Notes under the pieces: generated by a model
What the model saw: the letters and a program-made list of their open reading frames with translations, nothing else
What the model was told of the DNA's origin: nothing
The model's database searches: none
Translations under genes and position numbers: made by a program
In this document: positions 9,761-18,869 of the stretch, in pieces
Layout: each line of letters begins with the position of its first letter
How positions within the stretch are numbered: position 1 is the stretch's first letter
From: an uncultured Alphaproteobacteria bacterium
Lineage (GTDB): Bacteria; Pseudomonadota; Alphaproteobacteria; Rhodobacterales; Rhodobacteraceae
Direction of reading: 5' to 3'
Length of the DNA stretch: 59,829 nucleotides
Assembly (NCBI GenBank): GCA_902600895.1
Contig: CACKLF010000007.1
Span: forward strand, 1-59,829

Positions 9761-10123
9761 TTACTTATCAGCAGGCACCCACTCTGGTAAGGGTTGTCCA
9801 CCGGTATAATGATTATGTGCTGGAGTTTCTCTAAAGATAACGTATATATCCTCCGGTTTTATCCCTAGTGTCTCCCCTAACAGATCTGCAATACCATCTA
9901 CTAGTGCTTTCTTTCTTTCGGGTTCTCTGCCCGGTCTAAGATCAACATCAACTACTGGCAATCCATCTCCAATTATTCCAAATGCCTCCCTTATTGACAC
10001 GTAGTCATATTTTACTTCTTTTGGAGCTAGTGTTTTTAATACTACTTCCCTTACACCTTTATGAATAATTGCTTTTTTTTCGCTAGATACACCTTCCGGG
10101 ATATCAATTCTAATTAATGGCAT
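9761..10123 (-). CDS. Tautomerase-superfamily protein
   Basis: 120 residues beginning Met-Pro-Leu-Ile. Removal of Met would expose the N-terminal Pro used as catalytic base in 4-oxalocrotonate tautomerase and MIF-type enzymes. The protein is about twice the length of a 4-OT subunit, fitting a two-unit tautomerase in which the second beta-alpha-beta unit (from about residue 55, 'PVVDVDLRPGREPERKKALVDG') lacks its own N-terminal Pro. The ending with 'HNHYTGGQPLPEW' resembles a widespread uncharacterised group. Substrate unknown. It is read divergently from phoR. Confidence 0.78.
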   Translation of the reverse strand: MPLIRIDIPEGVSSEKKAIIHKGVREVVLKTLAPKEVKYDYVSIREAFGIIGDGLPVVDVDLRPGREPERKKALVDGIADLLGETLGIKPEDIYVIFRETPAHNHYTGGQPLPEWVPADK

Positions 10124-10378
10124 AATACTTTACACTTCTCTTGTTTCACGGTTAGTTTTATCGCTTTATCAAATTGCCTCAATACCTTTAAAAAATTAGA
10201 AGAATTTGAGACACTGAACTGTTTACTAATGAGCACTATATCACTAGTACTAAACATTTTTCTACCTTTTTCACTCTAAAAAAGTTATTCATTGTCCATA
10301 GACTCCAAATTTAATTTTTGAGTTTTAATGAAATTCAAAACCCATTTGCCTTTACGATTTTCTTAGGGAGCTGATGAA

Positions 10379-11428
10379 ATGTGTAGAAATTCAAACTTAG
10401 ATATATCATTAGAAACTTTAATAAATTCCATTGGGTCAGCCGTTTTGGTATTTGATAAATCCTTGACTGTAAGATATTTTAATAAAGAGGCAGAAAAAAT
10501 TATTCTACAATTGCGGAAAAATTTAGCAGCGGAAGCCATATTCAATAATAAAAAAATCTCATCGCAAATCTTGGATTGTTTGAAAACAAACAAAAGTAAT
10601 TTTAATAAAATAAGGTATCGTACAACCGCTAGCAAAGAGGTTGCAGTAAACATAAAAAGCTTAAGGGAAAGCAAAGTAAATTTAGCAGTTGTCACTTTAA
10701 GTGATTTGTCCCCACTCTCAGAAGCTAAAATGATGCGTAGTGATTTTGTATCAAATGTAAGTCATGAAATTCGGTCACCATTAACTTCGATAATTGGATT
10801 TGTGGAAACGCTTCAAGGGCCGGTAGGTGAGGATAAAGAAAAAAGGGAGGAGTTTTTGCGCGTGATCTCTAATGAAGCTAATAGGATGACAAATTTAGTA
10901 TCGGATTTGTTATCGCTTTCACTTGTCGAAGCAAAAGAAAAAAGAGAGATAAAGGGTCGAGTTAAACCCAAAGAGGTAGTAAAATCAGCTATTGAGGCAG
11001 TCAAACCATTAACTGTCAAAAAAAATAAAAAAATCATTTTTGAAGACGTCGAAAACATATCAGAAATTCCAGGACATCAGGACAACTTATTGAGAGTATT
11101 TATCAATTTGCTGGAAAATTCCCTCTATTATAGTGAAGAAAATAGCACAATAACGGTATCCATTAAAAAAATATTTTCATCAGACAGTGAGGCTGAAACA
11201 GGAGTTGAGATATCTGTAAATGACAAAAGCTCTGGAATTCCAAGTGAAGAAATACCAAGGCTTACTGAAAGGTTCTACAGAGTTGATCGTAGTCGATCAA
11301 GAATTGAGGGTGGAACCGGACTAGGCTTAGCAATCGTCAAACACATTTTGTTACGTCACAATGGTAAGCTAAGTATTGAAAGTATCAGGGGCAAAGGTTC
11401 AACCTTTACTGTGCACTTACCGTCATAA
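10379..11428 (+). CDS. phoR: Phosphate-regulon sensor histidine kinase PhoR, without membrane segment
   Basis: 349 residues. An N-terminal PAS-like domain (about 8-110) is followed by HisKA ('VSHEIRSPLTS', phospho-His129) and HATPase_c (N box 'NLLENSLYYSE', 'GGTGLGLAIVKH'). Position at the head of the pst-pho cluster identifies it as PhoR, the kinase/phosphatase of PhoB. Unlike most PhoR proteins it has no N-terminal membrane helix. The frame is closed by TAG only five codons upstream with no alternative start, so this is not a mis-chosen start. AGGGAG sits about 8 bases before the ATG. It is followed by a 138-base gap containing the Pho box. Confidence 0.85.
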   Translation: MCRNSNLDISLETLINSIGSAVLVFDKSLTVRYFNKEAEKIILQLRKNLAAEAIFNNKKISSQILDCLKTNKSNFNKIRYRTTASKEVAVNIKSLRESKVNLAVVTLSDLSPLSEAKMMRSDFVSNVSHEIRSPLTSIIGFVETLQGPVGEDKEKREEFLRVISNEANRMTNLVSDLLSLSLVEAKEKREIKGRVKPKEVVKSAIEAVKPLTVKKNKKIIFEDVENISEIPGHQDNLLRVFINLLENSLYYSEENSTITVSIKKIFSSDSEAETGVEISVNDKSSGIPSEEIPRLTERFYRVDRSRSRIEGGTGLGLAIVKHILLRHNGKLSIESIRGKGSTFTVHLPS

Positions 11429-11469
11429 AATAAATCAAAGATATTTTTTTCTTGAACCGGTGACGATTT

Positions 11470-11524
11470 CGTCACAAAAACGTTACAAAAGTGTCATAAA
11501 AAAGAATCATTTCCAAATTATAAG
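11470..11524 (+). promoter_or_regulatory. Pho box (three 11-base repeats) and -10 element of pstS
   Basis: Three tandem 11-base units, CGTCACAAAAA (11470-11480), CGTTACAAAAG (11481-11491) and TGTCATAAAAA (11492-11502), match the PhoB-binding half-site pattern GTCAc/t plus A-rich spacer. A TATAAG at 11519-11524 can serve as -10. This is the expected arrangement for phosphate-starvation activation by PhoB, encoded at the end of the same cluster. pstS starts 43 bases after the -10 element. Confidence 0.85.
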
Positions 11525-11566
11525 AGTGCTATTAACAAACAAATTTCACTTTATGGAAGGAAAGAA

Positions 11567-12595
11567 ATGTTTACTCGTTCAATATATTTTTTGCTACCCT
11601 TATTATTTTTTGGAACCTCTTCTTTAGCTCGTGACCAAATCAATATTGTTGGATCATCAACCGTTTTTCCTTTTTCAACCGCCGTTGCCGAGAGATTTGG
11701 GAAATCAACAGACTTTAAAACGCCAGTAGTAGAATCCACGGGTTCAGGAGGTGGAATGAAACTTTTCTGTGCAGGTACTGGTGCAAGTACGCCAGATGTA
11801 ACCAATGCATCTAGAAGGATCAAAAAATCTGAAGCAGATAAATGTGCTAAAAATGGTGTTACACCCGTCGAAGCTAAGATTGGTTTTGATGGTATTGTAA
11901 TAGCTAATTCCCGGAGCGCACCAAATCTTGAACTAACCCTAAAACAGATATTCTTAGCACTTGCTAAAAATATCCCAGATGCAAATGAAAATATTATTCC
12001 AAACCCTTTTCTAAATTGGTCTGAAATCGACCCATCTCTTCCTGATGTACGTATAGAGGTTCTCGGACCTCCACCAACTTCTGGAACACGTGATGCTTTT
12101 GCCGAACTTGCTTTAGAAGGTGGCTGTAAGGAGTTTGATTTTATCAAAACCATGAAAAAGACTGATAAAGCAGCTTACAAGGCACTTTGTCATACTGTCA
12201 GAGAAGATGGAGCTTATATCGAAGCTGGAGAAAATGATAATCTTATTGTTCAAAAATTGGAAGCTAATCCATCTGCATTGGGCGTTTTTGGCTACTCATT
12301 CTTGGAGCAAAACTCCGATTTGGTGCAGGGATCGTTGGTCAATGGTGTGGAGCCAGAGTTCGAAGAAATAGCTAGTGGAAACTACCCTATTGCACGATCA
12401 CTATATTTTTATGTAAAGAAAGAACATATTGGGGTCATACCAGGTATTCCTGAATTTATGAGTGAATTTACTAAAGAAGATACTTGGGGAGAAGATGGTT
12501 ACCTAGTAGACAAAGGTCTTATTCCCTTGGATGAAGCCTCACGAAGTCAGTGGTCAGAAAAAATAAATAATTTTGAACCGCTTGAAATGAATTAA
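11567..12595 (+). CDS. pstS: Phosphate ABC transporter substrate-binding protein PstS
   Basis: 342 residues with a short signal peptide (about 1-20, ending near 'SLARDQ'). The mature start 'INIVGSSTVFPF' and 'STGSGGGMK' plus 'PPTSGTRDAF' are the phosphate-binding loops of the PstS/SphX family. It acts in the periplasm and delivers phosphate to PstCA. A good ribosome-binding site (GGAAGGAAAG) precedes the ATG. The upstream Pho box makes it the first strongly PhoB-controlled gene; a hairpin downstream probably raises its level relative to pstC. Confidence 0.93.
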   Translation: MFTRSIYFLLPLLFFGTSSLARDQINIVGSSTVFPFSTAVAERFGKSTDFKTPVVESTGSGGGMKLFCAGTGASTPDVTNASRRIKKSEADKCAKNGVTPVEAKIGFDGIVIANSRSAPNLELTLKQIFLALAKNIPDANENIIPNPFLNWSEIDPSLPDVRIEVLGPPPTSGTRDAFAELALEGGCKEFDFIKTMKKTDKAAYKALCHTVREDGAYIEAGENDNLIVQKLEANPSALGVFGYSFLEQNSDLVQGSLVNGVEPEFEEIASGNYPIARSLYFYVKKEHIGVIPGIPEFMSEFTKEDTWGEDGYLVDKGLIPLDEASRSQWSEKINNFEPLEMN

Positions 12596-12601
12596 AAATG
12601 T

Positions 12602-12633
12602 AATCTGGGAGCTCAAAAGCTCCTAGATTTTTT
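12602..12633 (+). terminator. Hairpin plus T-run between pstS and pstC (attenuator)
   Basis: A 12-bp stem (12602-12613 with 12618-12629, one G-T pair, loop CAAA) runs into six T's at 12628-12633. It has the shape of an intrinsic terminator but lies inside the operon, 7 bases after the pstS stop. Partial termination or 3'-end protection would give more pstS than pstCAB message. Confidence 0.75.
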
Positions 12634-12650
12634 GAGGAAATAACTATTCA

Positions 12651-13601
12651 ATGGCTGACAGCAAACTAAACTTAATTAAACCTGTGAGGGCGGCATGGAT
12701 AGATAGGTGTATAATAATTGGACTTGGCACTACTGCTGGTGTTGCGATTTTAGTGACAATTGGAATAGTCTTGTCACTTTTAACTGAAACAATTAGCTTT
12801 CTCGAACGGGTGCCTCTTCAATCATTCCTATTTGGACTAGAGTGGTCCCCTCAAACGGCCATAAGATCGGATCAGGTTGCAGCAGAGGGATCCTTCGGAG
12901 CCATTCCACTTATAAACGGTACACTTTTAATTAGTGCTATTGCTATGGTCGTAGCTACACCATTAGGTCTAGCATCAGCCGTTTACCTTTCTGAATATGC
13001 TTCAAAGGGTATTAGAGATTGGATAAAACCCACCTTGGAAATCTTAGCTGGCATACCAACAGTGGTATATGGTTTCTTCGCAGCACTAACTGTGGCTCCC
13101 TTTATAAGAATGACTGGAGGACAATTTGGGTTAGAAGTTGCATCTGAAAGTGCACTTGCAGCAGGGATTGTCATGGGAATGATGATAGTCCCACTAATAT
13201 CTTCCTTATCTGACGATGTAATAAATGCAGTTCCTCAATCTTTAAGGGATGCATCTTTGGGCTTAGGAGCAACTCAATCTGAAACAATTAAAAAGATTAT
13301 ATTACCAGCTGCATTACCTGGCATTGCTGGATCCTTGCTGTTGGCAACGAGTAGGGCAATTGGTGAGACAATGATTGTAGTTATGGCAGCAGGGCTAGCT
13401 GCTAACCTCAGCCTGAATCCTCTTGATGCAGTCACGACAATCACTGCACAAATTGTTGCACTGCTAACTGGGGATCAAGAGTTCGACAGTGCAAAAACCT
13501 TGTCAGCTTTTGCACTGGGACTGCTTTTATTTTTAATAACACTGGTTCTAAATATTACTGCCCAGTGGATAGTAAGGACGTACCGTGAACAATACGATTA
13601 A
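12651..13601 (+). CDS. pstC: Phosphate ABC transporter permease PstC
   Basis: 316 residues with six predicted membrane helices and the typical 'YLSEYASKGIRDWIKPTLEIL' to 'AGIPTVVYGFFA' region followed by the coupling segment 'PQSLRDASLGLGATQSETI'. It forms the inner-membrane phosphate channel with PstA. Its length is close to E. coli PstC, without the long N-terminal extension seen in many alphaproteobacterial PstC proteins. A GAGGAAA lies 12 bases before the ATG. The 3' end overlaps pstA by 17 bases. Confidence 0.92.
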   Translation: MADSKLNLIKPVRAAWIDRCIIIGLGTTAGVAILVTIGIVLSLLTETISFLERVPLQSFLFGLEWSPQTAIRSDQVAAEGSFGAIPLINGTLLISAIAMVVATPLGLASAVYLSEYASKGIRDWIKPTLEILAGIPTVVYGFFAALTVAPFIRMTGGQFGLEVASESALAAGIVMGMMIVPLISSLSDDVINAVPQSLRDASLGLGATQSETIKKIILPAALPGIAGSLLLATSRAIGETMIVVMAAGLAANLSLNPLDAVTTITAQIVALLTGDQEFDSAKTLSAFALGLLLFLITLVLNITAQWIVRTYREQYD

Positions 13602-14853
13602 CTTTTCAAAATCAACTTCCTTTAACCTTCCAAAAAGAGGACAGTCGGAGTTTAGGTTTCAAATTATTGGAATTGGAGCAATTTTACTTTCTTTAGCTTT
13701 TCTTATTTGGCTTATAATTACTGTAATTTTTGGCTCTATGGGAGCTTTCAAGCACGTGGAAATTGCCATTCAAGTAGATTTAACTTCCAAAAATGTCAAT
13801 GCTGATGACGTTAATTCAACAAGCTTTGGCTCCATAATGAAATCAGGTCTTCGAGAACAATTCCCAGATGTGAAAAAAAGAAAGGACAAAAAAAAGCTGT
13901 ATAAACTAATCAGTGTAGAGAGCTCACTAGAGCTCAAGGAAAAAGTCCTTGATAATAAAGACTTGCTTGGGCAAAAAGTAAAAATATGGGTGTCTGCATC
14001 TGATGATGTGAGCTTGTATGTCAGAGGAAAAATTGATGCTTCATTACCAGAGGATCAAAGGAAAATTACTGACAAGGAAATTTCATGGATAAATAATTTA
14101 GGGGCTAATGGTCAAATTCGGACAAAAGTTAATTGGGGGTTTTTTAAAAATGGCGATAGTCGAGAACCTGAGATTGCGGGTATATTAGCTGCTCTCGTGG
14201 GCTCGACATTATCGCTATTAGTTTGCTTTATTTTATCATTTCCAATAGGAGTATCGGCTGCAATCTTTTTAGAACAGTTCGCACCAAGAAATAGACTGTC
14301 AGATATTATTGAAGTTAACATAAATAATTTGGCGGCCGTTCCATCGATAGTTTTTGGCTTGCTAGGGCTATCAATTTTTTTAGGATATTTTGATTTGCCA
14401 AGGTCCTCACCGCTTGTTGGTGGAATGGTCTTGTCACTGATGACTTTACCCACAATAATAATTGCATCAAGGGCAAGCCTTCAGGCTGTTCCTCCATCAA
14501 TAAAAGAAGCTGCGTTAGCACTTGGAGCTACTCCGGTACAAGCTGTATTTCACCACGTTTTTCCAGTTGCACTCCCTGGTATGATGACAGGTACAATTGT
14601 AGGAATGGCTCGAGCATTGGGAGACACAGCCCCCTTGCTAATGATTGGTATGGTAGCATTTATTGTAGATATTCCAAAGTCAATTTTAGAACCTGCAACT
14701 GCACTTCCAGTACAAGTTTTCCTTTGGGCTGATAGTCCTGAAAGGGCTTTTAATGAAAAAACATCTGCAGCAATAATTGTGCTTCTAATTTTCCTAATTG
14801 TAATGAACCTATCCGCCGTGTTACTAAGACGAAAATTAGAACAAAGGTTTTGA
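13585..14853 (+). CDS. pstA: Phosphate ABC transporter permease PstA with DUF3333-type insert
   Basis: 422 residues. One N-terminal membrane helix (about 28-52) is followed by a hydrophilic, lysine-rich segment (about 55-190) and then five helices of the permease core with '[17 protein letters not shown]' and '[18 protein letters not shown]'. The extra soluble segment corresponds to the DUF3333 region common in alphaproteobacterial PstA, so it is not a fusion unique to this genome. It starts at GTG within the end of pstC, implying translational coupling. Confidence 0.9.
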   Translation: MNNTINFSKSTSFNLPKRGQSEFRFQIIGIGAILLSLAFLIWLIITVIFGSMGAFKHVEIAIQVDLTSKNVNADDVNSTSFGSIMKSGLREQFPDVKKRKDKKKLYKLISVESSLELKEKVLDNKDLLGQKVKIWVSASDDVSLYVRGKIDASLPEDQRKITDKEISWINNLGANGQIRTKVNWGFFKNGDSREPEIAGILAALVGSTLSLLVCFILSFPIGVSAAIFLEQFAPRNRLSDIIEVNINNLAAVPSIVFGLLGLSIFLGYFDLPRSSPLVGGMVLSLMTLPTIIIASRASLQAVPPSIKEAALALGATPVQAVFHHVFPVALPGMMTGTIVGMARALGDTAPLLMIGMVAFIVDIPKSILEPATALPVQVFLWADSPERAFNEKTSAAIIVLLIFLIVMNLSAVLLRRKLEQRF

Positions 14854-14855
14854 CT

Positions 14856-15617
14856 ATGGAAGCACCAATTATTCAAGCTAAAAATGTTGATGTTTTTTAT
14901 GGAGAGAAACAAGCCCTATCGCAGGTGAACTTAGATGTGTTTGAAAAGCAAGTAACGTCACTAATTGGGCCATCAGGCTGCGGAAAGTCAACTTTTCTCA
15001 GATGCATTAACCGCATGAATGATTTAATTCCAATCTGCAGATTTGAAGGCGACTTAGAAATAGACGGTCAGAATATATATCACCCAGCAGTCAATGTAGT
15101 TGCACTGAGAGCACAAGTTGGAATGGTTTTTCAAAAACCGAATCCTTTTCCAAAATCGATAAAAGAAAACGTAGCTTATGGCCTAAAAATCCACGGTCTG
15201 ACCAATTCAAAATCTTCCCTTGACGATAGAATAGAGTGGTCACTAAAAGCGGCAGGCCTTTGGGGCGAAGTTTCCGATAGACTTGATGAACCAGGACTAA
15301 GTTTATCGGGGGGTCAGCAACAGCGACTTTGTATTGCTAGAGCAATTGCGGTCAAGCCCCGTGTAATTTTAATGGATGAGCCTTGCTCTGCTCTAGACCC
15401 AATTGCAACAGCTGTAATTGAAGACCTTATAAATGAAATTAGCAAAGAGTTTACCATCATAATAGTTACTCATTCTATGGCTCAGGCAGCAAGAGTTTCT
15501 AAACGGACAGCTTTTTTTCATCTAGGAGAGTTAATTGAAGTTGGGCGTACAAAAGATATTTTTACAAATCCCTCGAACGAAAAAACTCAAAATTACATAA
15601 CTGGTCGGATAGGTTGA
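14856..15617 (+). CDS. pstB: Phosphate ABC transporter ATPase PstB
   Basis: 253 residues. Walker A 'GPSGCGKST', '[20 protein letters not shown]', signature '[16 protein letters not shown]', Walker B '[15 protein letters not shown]' and the H-loop '[12 protein letters not shown]' are all diagnostic of PstB. It powers PstSCA. The ATG at 14856, two bases after the pstA stop, is more likely than the TTG overlapping it. phoU follows at 3 bases. Confidence 0.95.
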   Translation: MEAPIIQAKNVDVFYGEKQALSQVNLDVFEKQVTSLIGPSGCGKSTFLRCINRMNDLIPICRFEGDLEIDGQNIYHPAVNVVALRAQVGMVFQKPNPFPKSIKENVAYGLKIHGLTNSKSSLDDRIEWSLKAAGLWGEVSDRLDEPGLSLSGGQQQRLCIARAIAVKPRVILMDEPCSALDPIATAVIEDLINEISKEFTIIIVTHSMAQAARVSKRTAFFHLGELIEVGRTKDIFTNPSNEKTQNYITGRIG

Positions 15618-15620
15618 ATT

Positions 15621-16292
15621 ATGATTAAAGAACATATTGTAGGAAAATTTGATGACGAGCTAACCCGAATTAAATCAGAAATTCTAGAAATGGGTAAGCT
15701 TGTTGGAAATCAAATAAAAGAAGCGATGGATGCTTTACTATCATTCAATACAGAGGGAGTAGACGCACTCGTAAAAACTGATCGTACAATAAACGGTATG
15801 AATAAAAAAATTAACCGCCATGCTGAGCAGCTAATAGCAATGAGACAGCCCATGGCTCTCGATTTGAGGGAAGCTTTGTTGGCTACTAGTATTGCTTCAG
15901 AACTTGAAAGATTGGGCGATTATGCAAAAAGCACTGCTAAGAAAGTAAGAAAGTTATCAGAGAATTCTTCTGGTGAAGCAGCTTTGGCTTTGCTGGGAAA
16001 TATGGGTGAAATAGTGATGGATATGCTAAGAAATGTTTTAATAGCATATGAAAAAAATGACATAGAAGCGGCTGCAGAAATTAGAATAAAAGATGTTGAA
16101 GTTGATGAAATTAATAAGAAAATCTTGGCTACCATAATTAAATCGATACATGAAAACCCAGAGGATACTGAAACGCTTATTCATCTAGTCTTACTTTCTA
16201 GAAACTTTGAGAGAGCAGGTGATCATATTGTAAATATATCACGGCAAATTCATCAGATAGTTACCGGTGAAGATTTGAAGGCTTCCAACTAA
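15621..16292 (+). CDS. phoU: Phosphate-signalling regulator PhoU
   Basis: 223 residues, all helical, with the two PhoU repeats and the metal-binding 'E-R-(L/A)-G-D' motifs: 'ASELERLGDYAKS' near residue 95 and 'SRNFERAGDHIVNI' near residue 196. PhoU links PstSCAB to PhoR and holds the system off when phosphate is plentiful. Because this PhoR has no membrane anchor, PhoU/PstB would be its only evident link to the transporter. phoB follows after 8 bases. Confidence 0.93.
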   Translation: MIKEHIVGKFDDELTRIKSEILEMGKLVGNQIKEAMDALLSFNTEGVDALVKTDRTINGMNKKINRHAEQLIAMRQPMALDLREALLATSIASELERLGDYAKSTAKKVRKLSENSSGEAALALLGNMGEIVMDMLRNVLIAYEKNDIEAAAEIRIKDVEVDEINKKILATIIKSIHENPEDTETLIHLVLLSRNFERAGDHIVNISRQIHQIVTGEDLKASN

Positions 16293-16300
16293 AAAATTCA

Positions 16301-16999
16301 ATGTCTAAGCCCCAGGTTAAAATTTTGATTATCGAAGATGAGCCAAATCAAGTAAACTTGATGCGGTTCAACTTGGAACAAGACGGTTATGACGTATATA
16401 CAGCCAAAGATGGTGAAGAGGGTTTAACAAAAGCACACGAGATTTTACCTGATTTAATATTGCTAGATTGGATGATACCTAAAATTTCAGGCCCAGATGT
16501 ATGTCGAAAAATACGAAAATCACAAGACATTAAAGAGACCCCCATAATTATGATTTCAGCTAAGTCTGAGGAACAAGATAAAGTATTTGGACTAGATCTT
16601 GGAGTAGATGACTACATATCCAAGCCCTATTCCATAAAGGAGCTTTTAGCCAGGGTGCGAGCGGCAATACGAAGACCTATTGCCGTTGCTGTCAATGACA
16701 AATTGCAAGTGGGATCTATTGTGATGAACTTGAAAAGTTATAAAGTAATGATCAATGATATTGATATACATCTTGGACCAACTGAATATAAACTATTACT
16801 GGAGCTAATGAAAAACGCCGGTCGTGTAATAAGCCGCGACCAGCTTTTAGACAGAGTATGGGGTATTACTGCAGGGATTGAAAGCCGTACGGTAGATGTA
16901 CATATAGGTAGACTTAGAAAAGCATTGAGTGTGGCAAGCGACCAGAACCTGATAAGGACTGTACGGAGCTTCGGCTATTCGCTGTATAAATCTAATTAA
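16301..16999 (+). CDS. phoB: Phosphate-regulon response regulator PhoB
   Basis: 232 residues. A receiver domain (about 5-120, acceptor Asp in 'LILLDWMIPKISG', Lys in 'YISKPYS') is joined to an OmpR-type winged helix (about 135-230; 'LGPTEYKLLLELMKNAGRVISR', 'RTVDVHIGRLRKAL'). It is the final gene of the pst-pho cluster and the expected binder of the Pho box at 11470-11502. Confidence 0.93.
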   Translation: MSKPQVKILIIEDEPNQVNLMRFNLEQDGYDVYTAKDGEEGLTKAHEILPDLILLDWMIPKISGPDVCRKIRKSQDIKETPIIMISAKSEEQDKVFGLDLGVDDYISKPYSIKELLARVRAAIRRPIAVAVNDKLQVGSIVMNLKSYKVMINDIDIHLGPTEYKLLLELMKNAGRVISRDQLLDRVWGITAGIESRTVDVHIGRLRKALSVASDQNLIRTVRSFGYSLYKSN

Positions 17000-17077
17000 A
17001 TACCATCTTCAATTTACTTGATCCCAGCTAATTCACATTTCGCATTATTAAATAATGTCACTTGGCAAAATTCTAAC

Positions 17078-17383
17078 CTATAAATACGAGTTTAAATCGA
17101 CCTCTGGACCTGAAAATGAATGGAATGACTCCCCGTCCTCGTATGGCTCTACATATTTTCGCATTAGATCACTCACACGATTATCTCTATTCATAATATC
17201 TATAAAGTCATCCACGCTATTATGTACTCCAATCAGAGCATATTCTCCAGTACCTAAGTCTATAATTGCGTGATGCTTGCCCCCAAATGGATAGTCACGG
17301 ATATATTCAGCCAATGCTTTGAACATATTTGCTGCCTCACCCTCTTTTGGTCTAAAGCGCATACAGTTAATCATACCATTCAT
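17078..17383 (-). CDS. Small hypothetical protein, possibly ferredoxin-like barrel fold
   Basis: 101 residues with a strong ribosome-binding site (GAGGAG) 8 bases before its ATG, supporting a real gene. The pattern 'MINCMRFRPKEGEAANMFKAL...' with alternating strands and helices, ending 'RVSDLMRKYVEPYEDG', is reminiscent of dimeric alpha-beta barrel proteins (antibiotic-biosynthesis-monooxygenase-like), but no catalytic residues can be pointed to. It lies 119 bases upstream of nothing else on its strand and converges on phoB. Function unknown. Confidence 0.6.
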   Translation of the reverse strand: MNGMINCMRFRPKEGEAANMFKALAEYIRDYPFGGKHHAIIDLGTGEYALIGVHNSVDDFIDIMNRDNRVSDLMRKYVEPYEDGESFHSFSGPEVDLNSYL

Positions 17384-17502
17384 AATTTCTCTCCTCAGAT
17401 CATTTCAAAAAGTAGCGAGCTATGCCCAAAAAGTTTATTTCTCTTAATATTAACATAATGGAAAATGAATAATATTCTCAACTTAAATCCTGTGTTGGCG
17501 AT

Positions 17503-18687
17503 TTATTTTAGTGGAATGAATTTTACTTCAAGAGACTCAAGTCTGTTTATAGTATTATTTAAATAAATTTTTGGTCTCTTAGCTTCAATCCTCTCAACCT
17601 TATCTGACAGTGCTGCCAGTAACTTTGAAATCTCTAGAATAGCTAAATGCTTCCCAACACACATGTGTATCCCGTGTCCAAAACCAAGATGCTCATTTTT
17701 TTCGCGCTTAATATCAAATTTATTTGGGTTGTGAAAAATTGTACTGTCTCGATTGGCCGAAGCAAACAGTAGCATCACTCTAGCTCCTTTAGGTATTTTA
17801 AAACCCCTGAAATCAACTTCAACAGATGTTGTGCGGCAAAAAGATCTTATTGGAGAAGAAAGCCTTATGGACTCGTTTATAGCAGTTAAAATTTTGGATT
17901 TATCCTTACGGATCTGTTGCCATTGATCAGGATGCTTAGATAGCTGCCAAATTAAATAGCCAATGGCTGAAATTGTAGTATCGAGACTGGGAGTCGTATA
18001 ATCTCTCGTTATTATTGGCAGGTGCTCTGGATCAATCAAATCATTCTCTAACATGAAAAATAATCGTCCTATCCAACTATCTTGGGCAATGTTTTCACGG
18101 ATAATCTTTCCTTTTATGAAATCCCTCATTTCATTTATTTTGGATATACCTTCTTTACCACGTACATTCTGTACTCCTAAAATATTAAAGGCAGCATCGG
18201 CCCATTCTAACATTTTTTTTTGACCAAATTCGGGCAAGCCGATTATGCCTCTTACTATCTCGAGCGGCAGAACGGGAGCCAAATCTTTCATTACATCAAA
18301 ACTCTCATTACGCAAAATTAAACCATCAATTAAATTGCTAACCAGAACCTCAACCTTGCTTTCAAGTTTTTTTAATGCTTTCGGCATTAAGGGGGGCGCC
18401 ATCGCTCTCCTTAATTCAGAATGAACTGAACCATCCGAAGAAAGAATATTTCCTTTTAAGAACTTTGACCCAACTTCGTCTGCTGCAACTCCATTTGAAT
18501 TTATAAAGATACGGTTATTTTTAAGCGCATATTTCACAGAATCATAATTTGTAAAGGCAAAGTTGCCTAACTTTTCAACATATACAACTGGACCCATTTC
18601 ACGCATTAATTCATACTCGGGATACGGATTCCTTATAAACTCATCAGAGTAAAAGTCCTTTTCATATACGGGGATGGGCTTATTCAT
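17503..18687 (-). CDS. Cytochrome P450
   Basis: 394 residues, typical for a soluble bacterial P450. The haem-binding loop 'FGHGIHMCVGKHLA' gives Cys343 as thiolate ligand; 'ESIRLSSPIRSFCR' carries the ExxR motif of helix K. Helix I reads 'TPSLDTTISA' where (A/G)-G-x-(D/E)-T is usual, so the Gly is Ser here while the acid-Thr pair remains. It would insert oxygen using electrons from a ferredoxin system not present nearby. It is divergent from the acyl-CoA ligase at 18870, suggesting a shared regulatory region and perhaps a joint role in breaking down an acid or aromatic substrate. Confidence 0.92.
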   Translation of the reverse strand: MNKPIPVYEKDFYSDEFIRNPYPEYELMREMGPVVYVEKLGNFAFTNYDSVKYALKNNRIFINSNGVAADEVGSKFLKGNILSSDGSVHSELRRAMAPPLMPKALKKLESKVEVLVSNLIDGLILRNESFDVMKDLAPVLPLEIVRGIIGLPEFGQKKMLEWADAAFNILGVQNVRGKEGISKINEMRDFIKGKIIRENIAQDSWIGRLFFMLENDLIDPEHLPIITRDYTTPSLDTTISAIGYLIWQLSKHPDQWQQIRKDKSKILTAINESIRLSSPIRSFCRTTSVEVDFRGFKIPKGARVMLLFASANRDSTIFHNPNKFDIKREKNEHLGFGHGIHMCVGKHLAILEISKLLAALSDKVERIEAKRPKIYLNNTINRLESLEVKFIPLK

Positions 18688-18869
18688 ATTTCTTAAATCC
18701 TAACCTCAGCACATATTAGTGACAATTAAAATTTACTCTGGAAAACAGTTTCATACCATCTTGAAAATAATTTTGCCTAATTGATTTAGATAATAAAATA
18801 GTTCATGGTTAAAGTCCTTACATTTTTTGAGCAAGATAAGACATGAATTGAATGCAAAAGGCTAAATAA

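Noticed and set aside
11551-12153. 200-codon minus-strand open frame
   Set aside because: Antisense to pstS, which has a signal peptide and all family motifs; no ribosome-binding site or recognisable family.
13785-14155. Lysine-rich soluble insert in PstA as a novel fusion
   Set aside because: It corresponds to the DUF3333 region common in alphaproteobacterial PstA.
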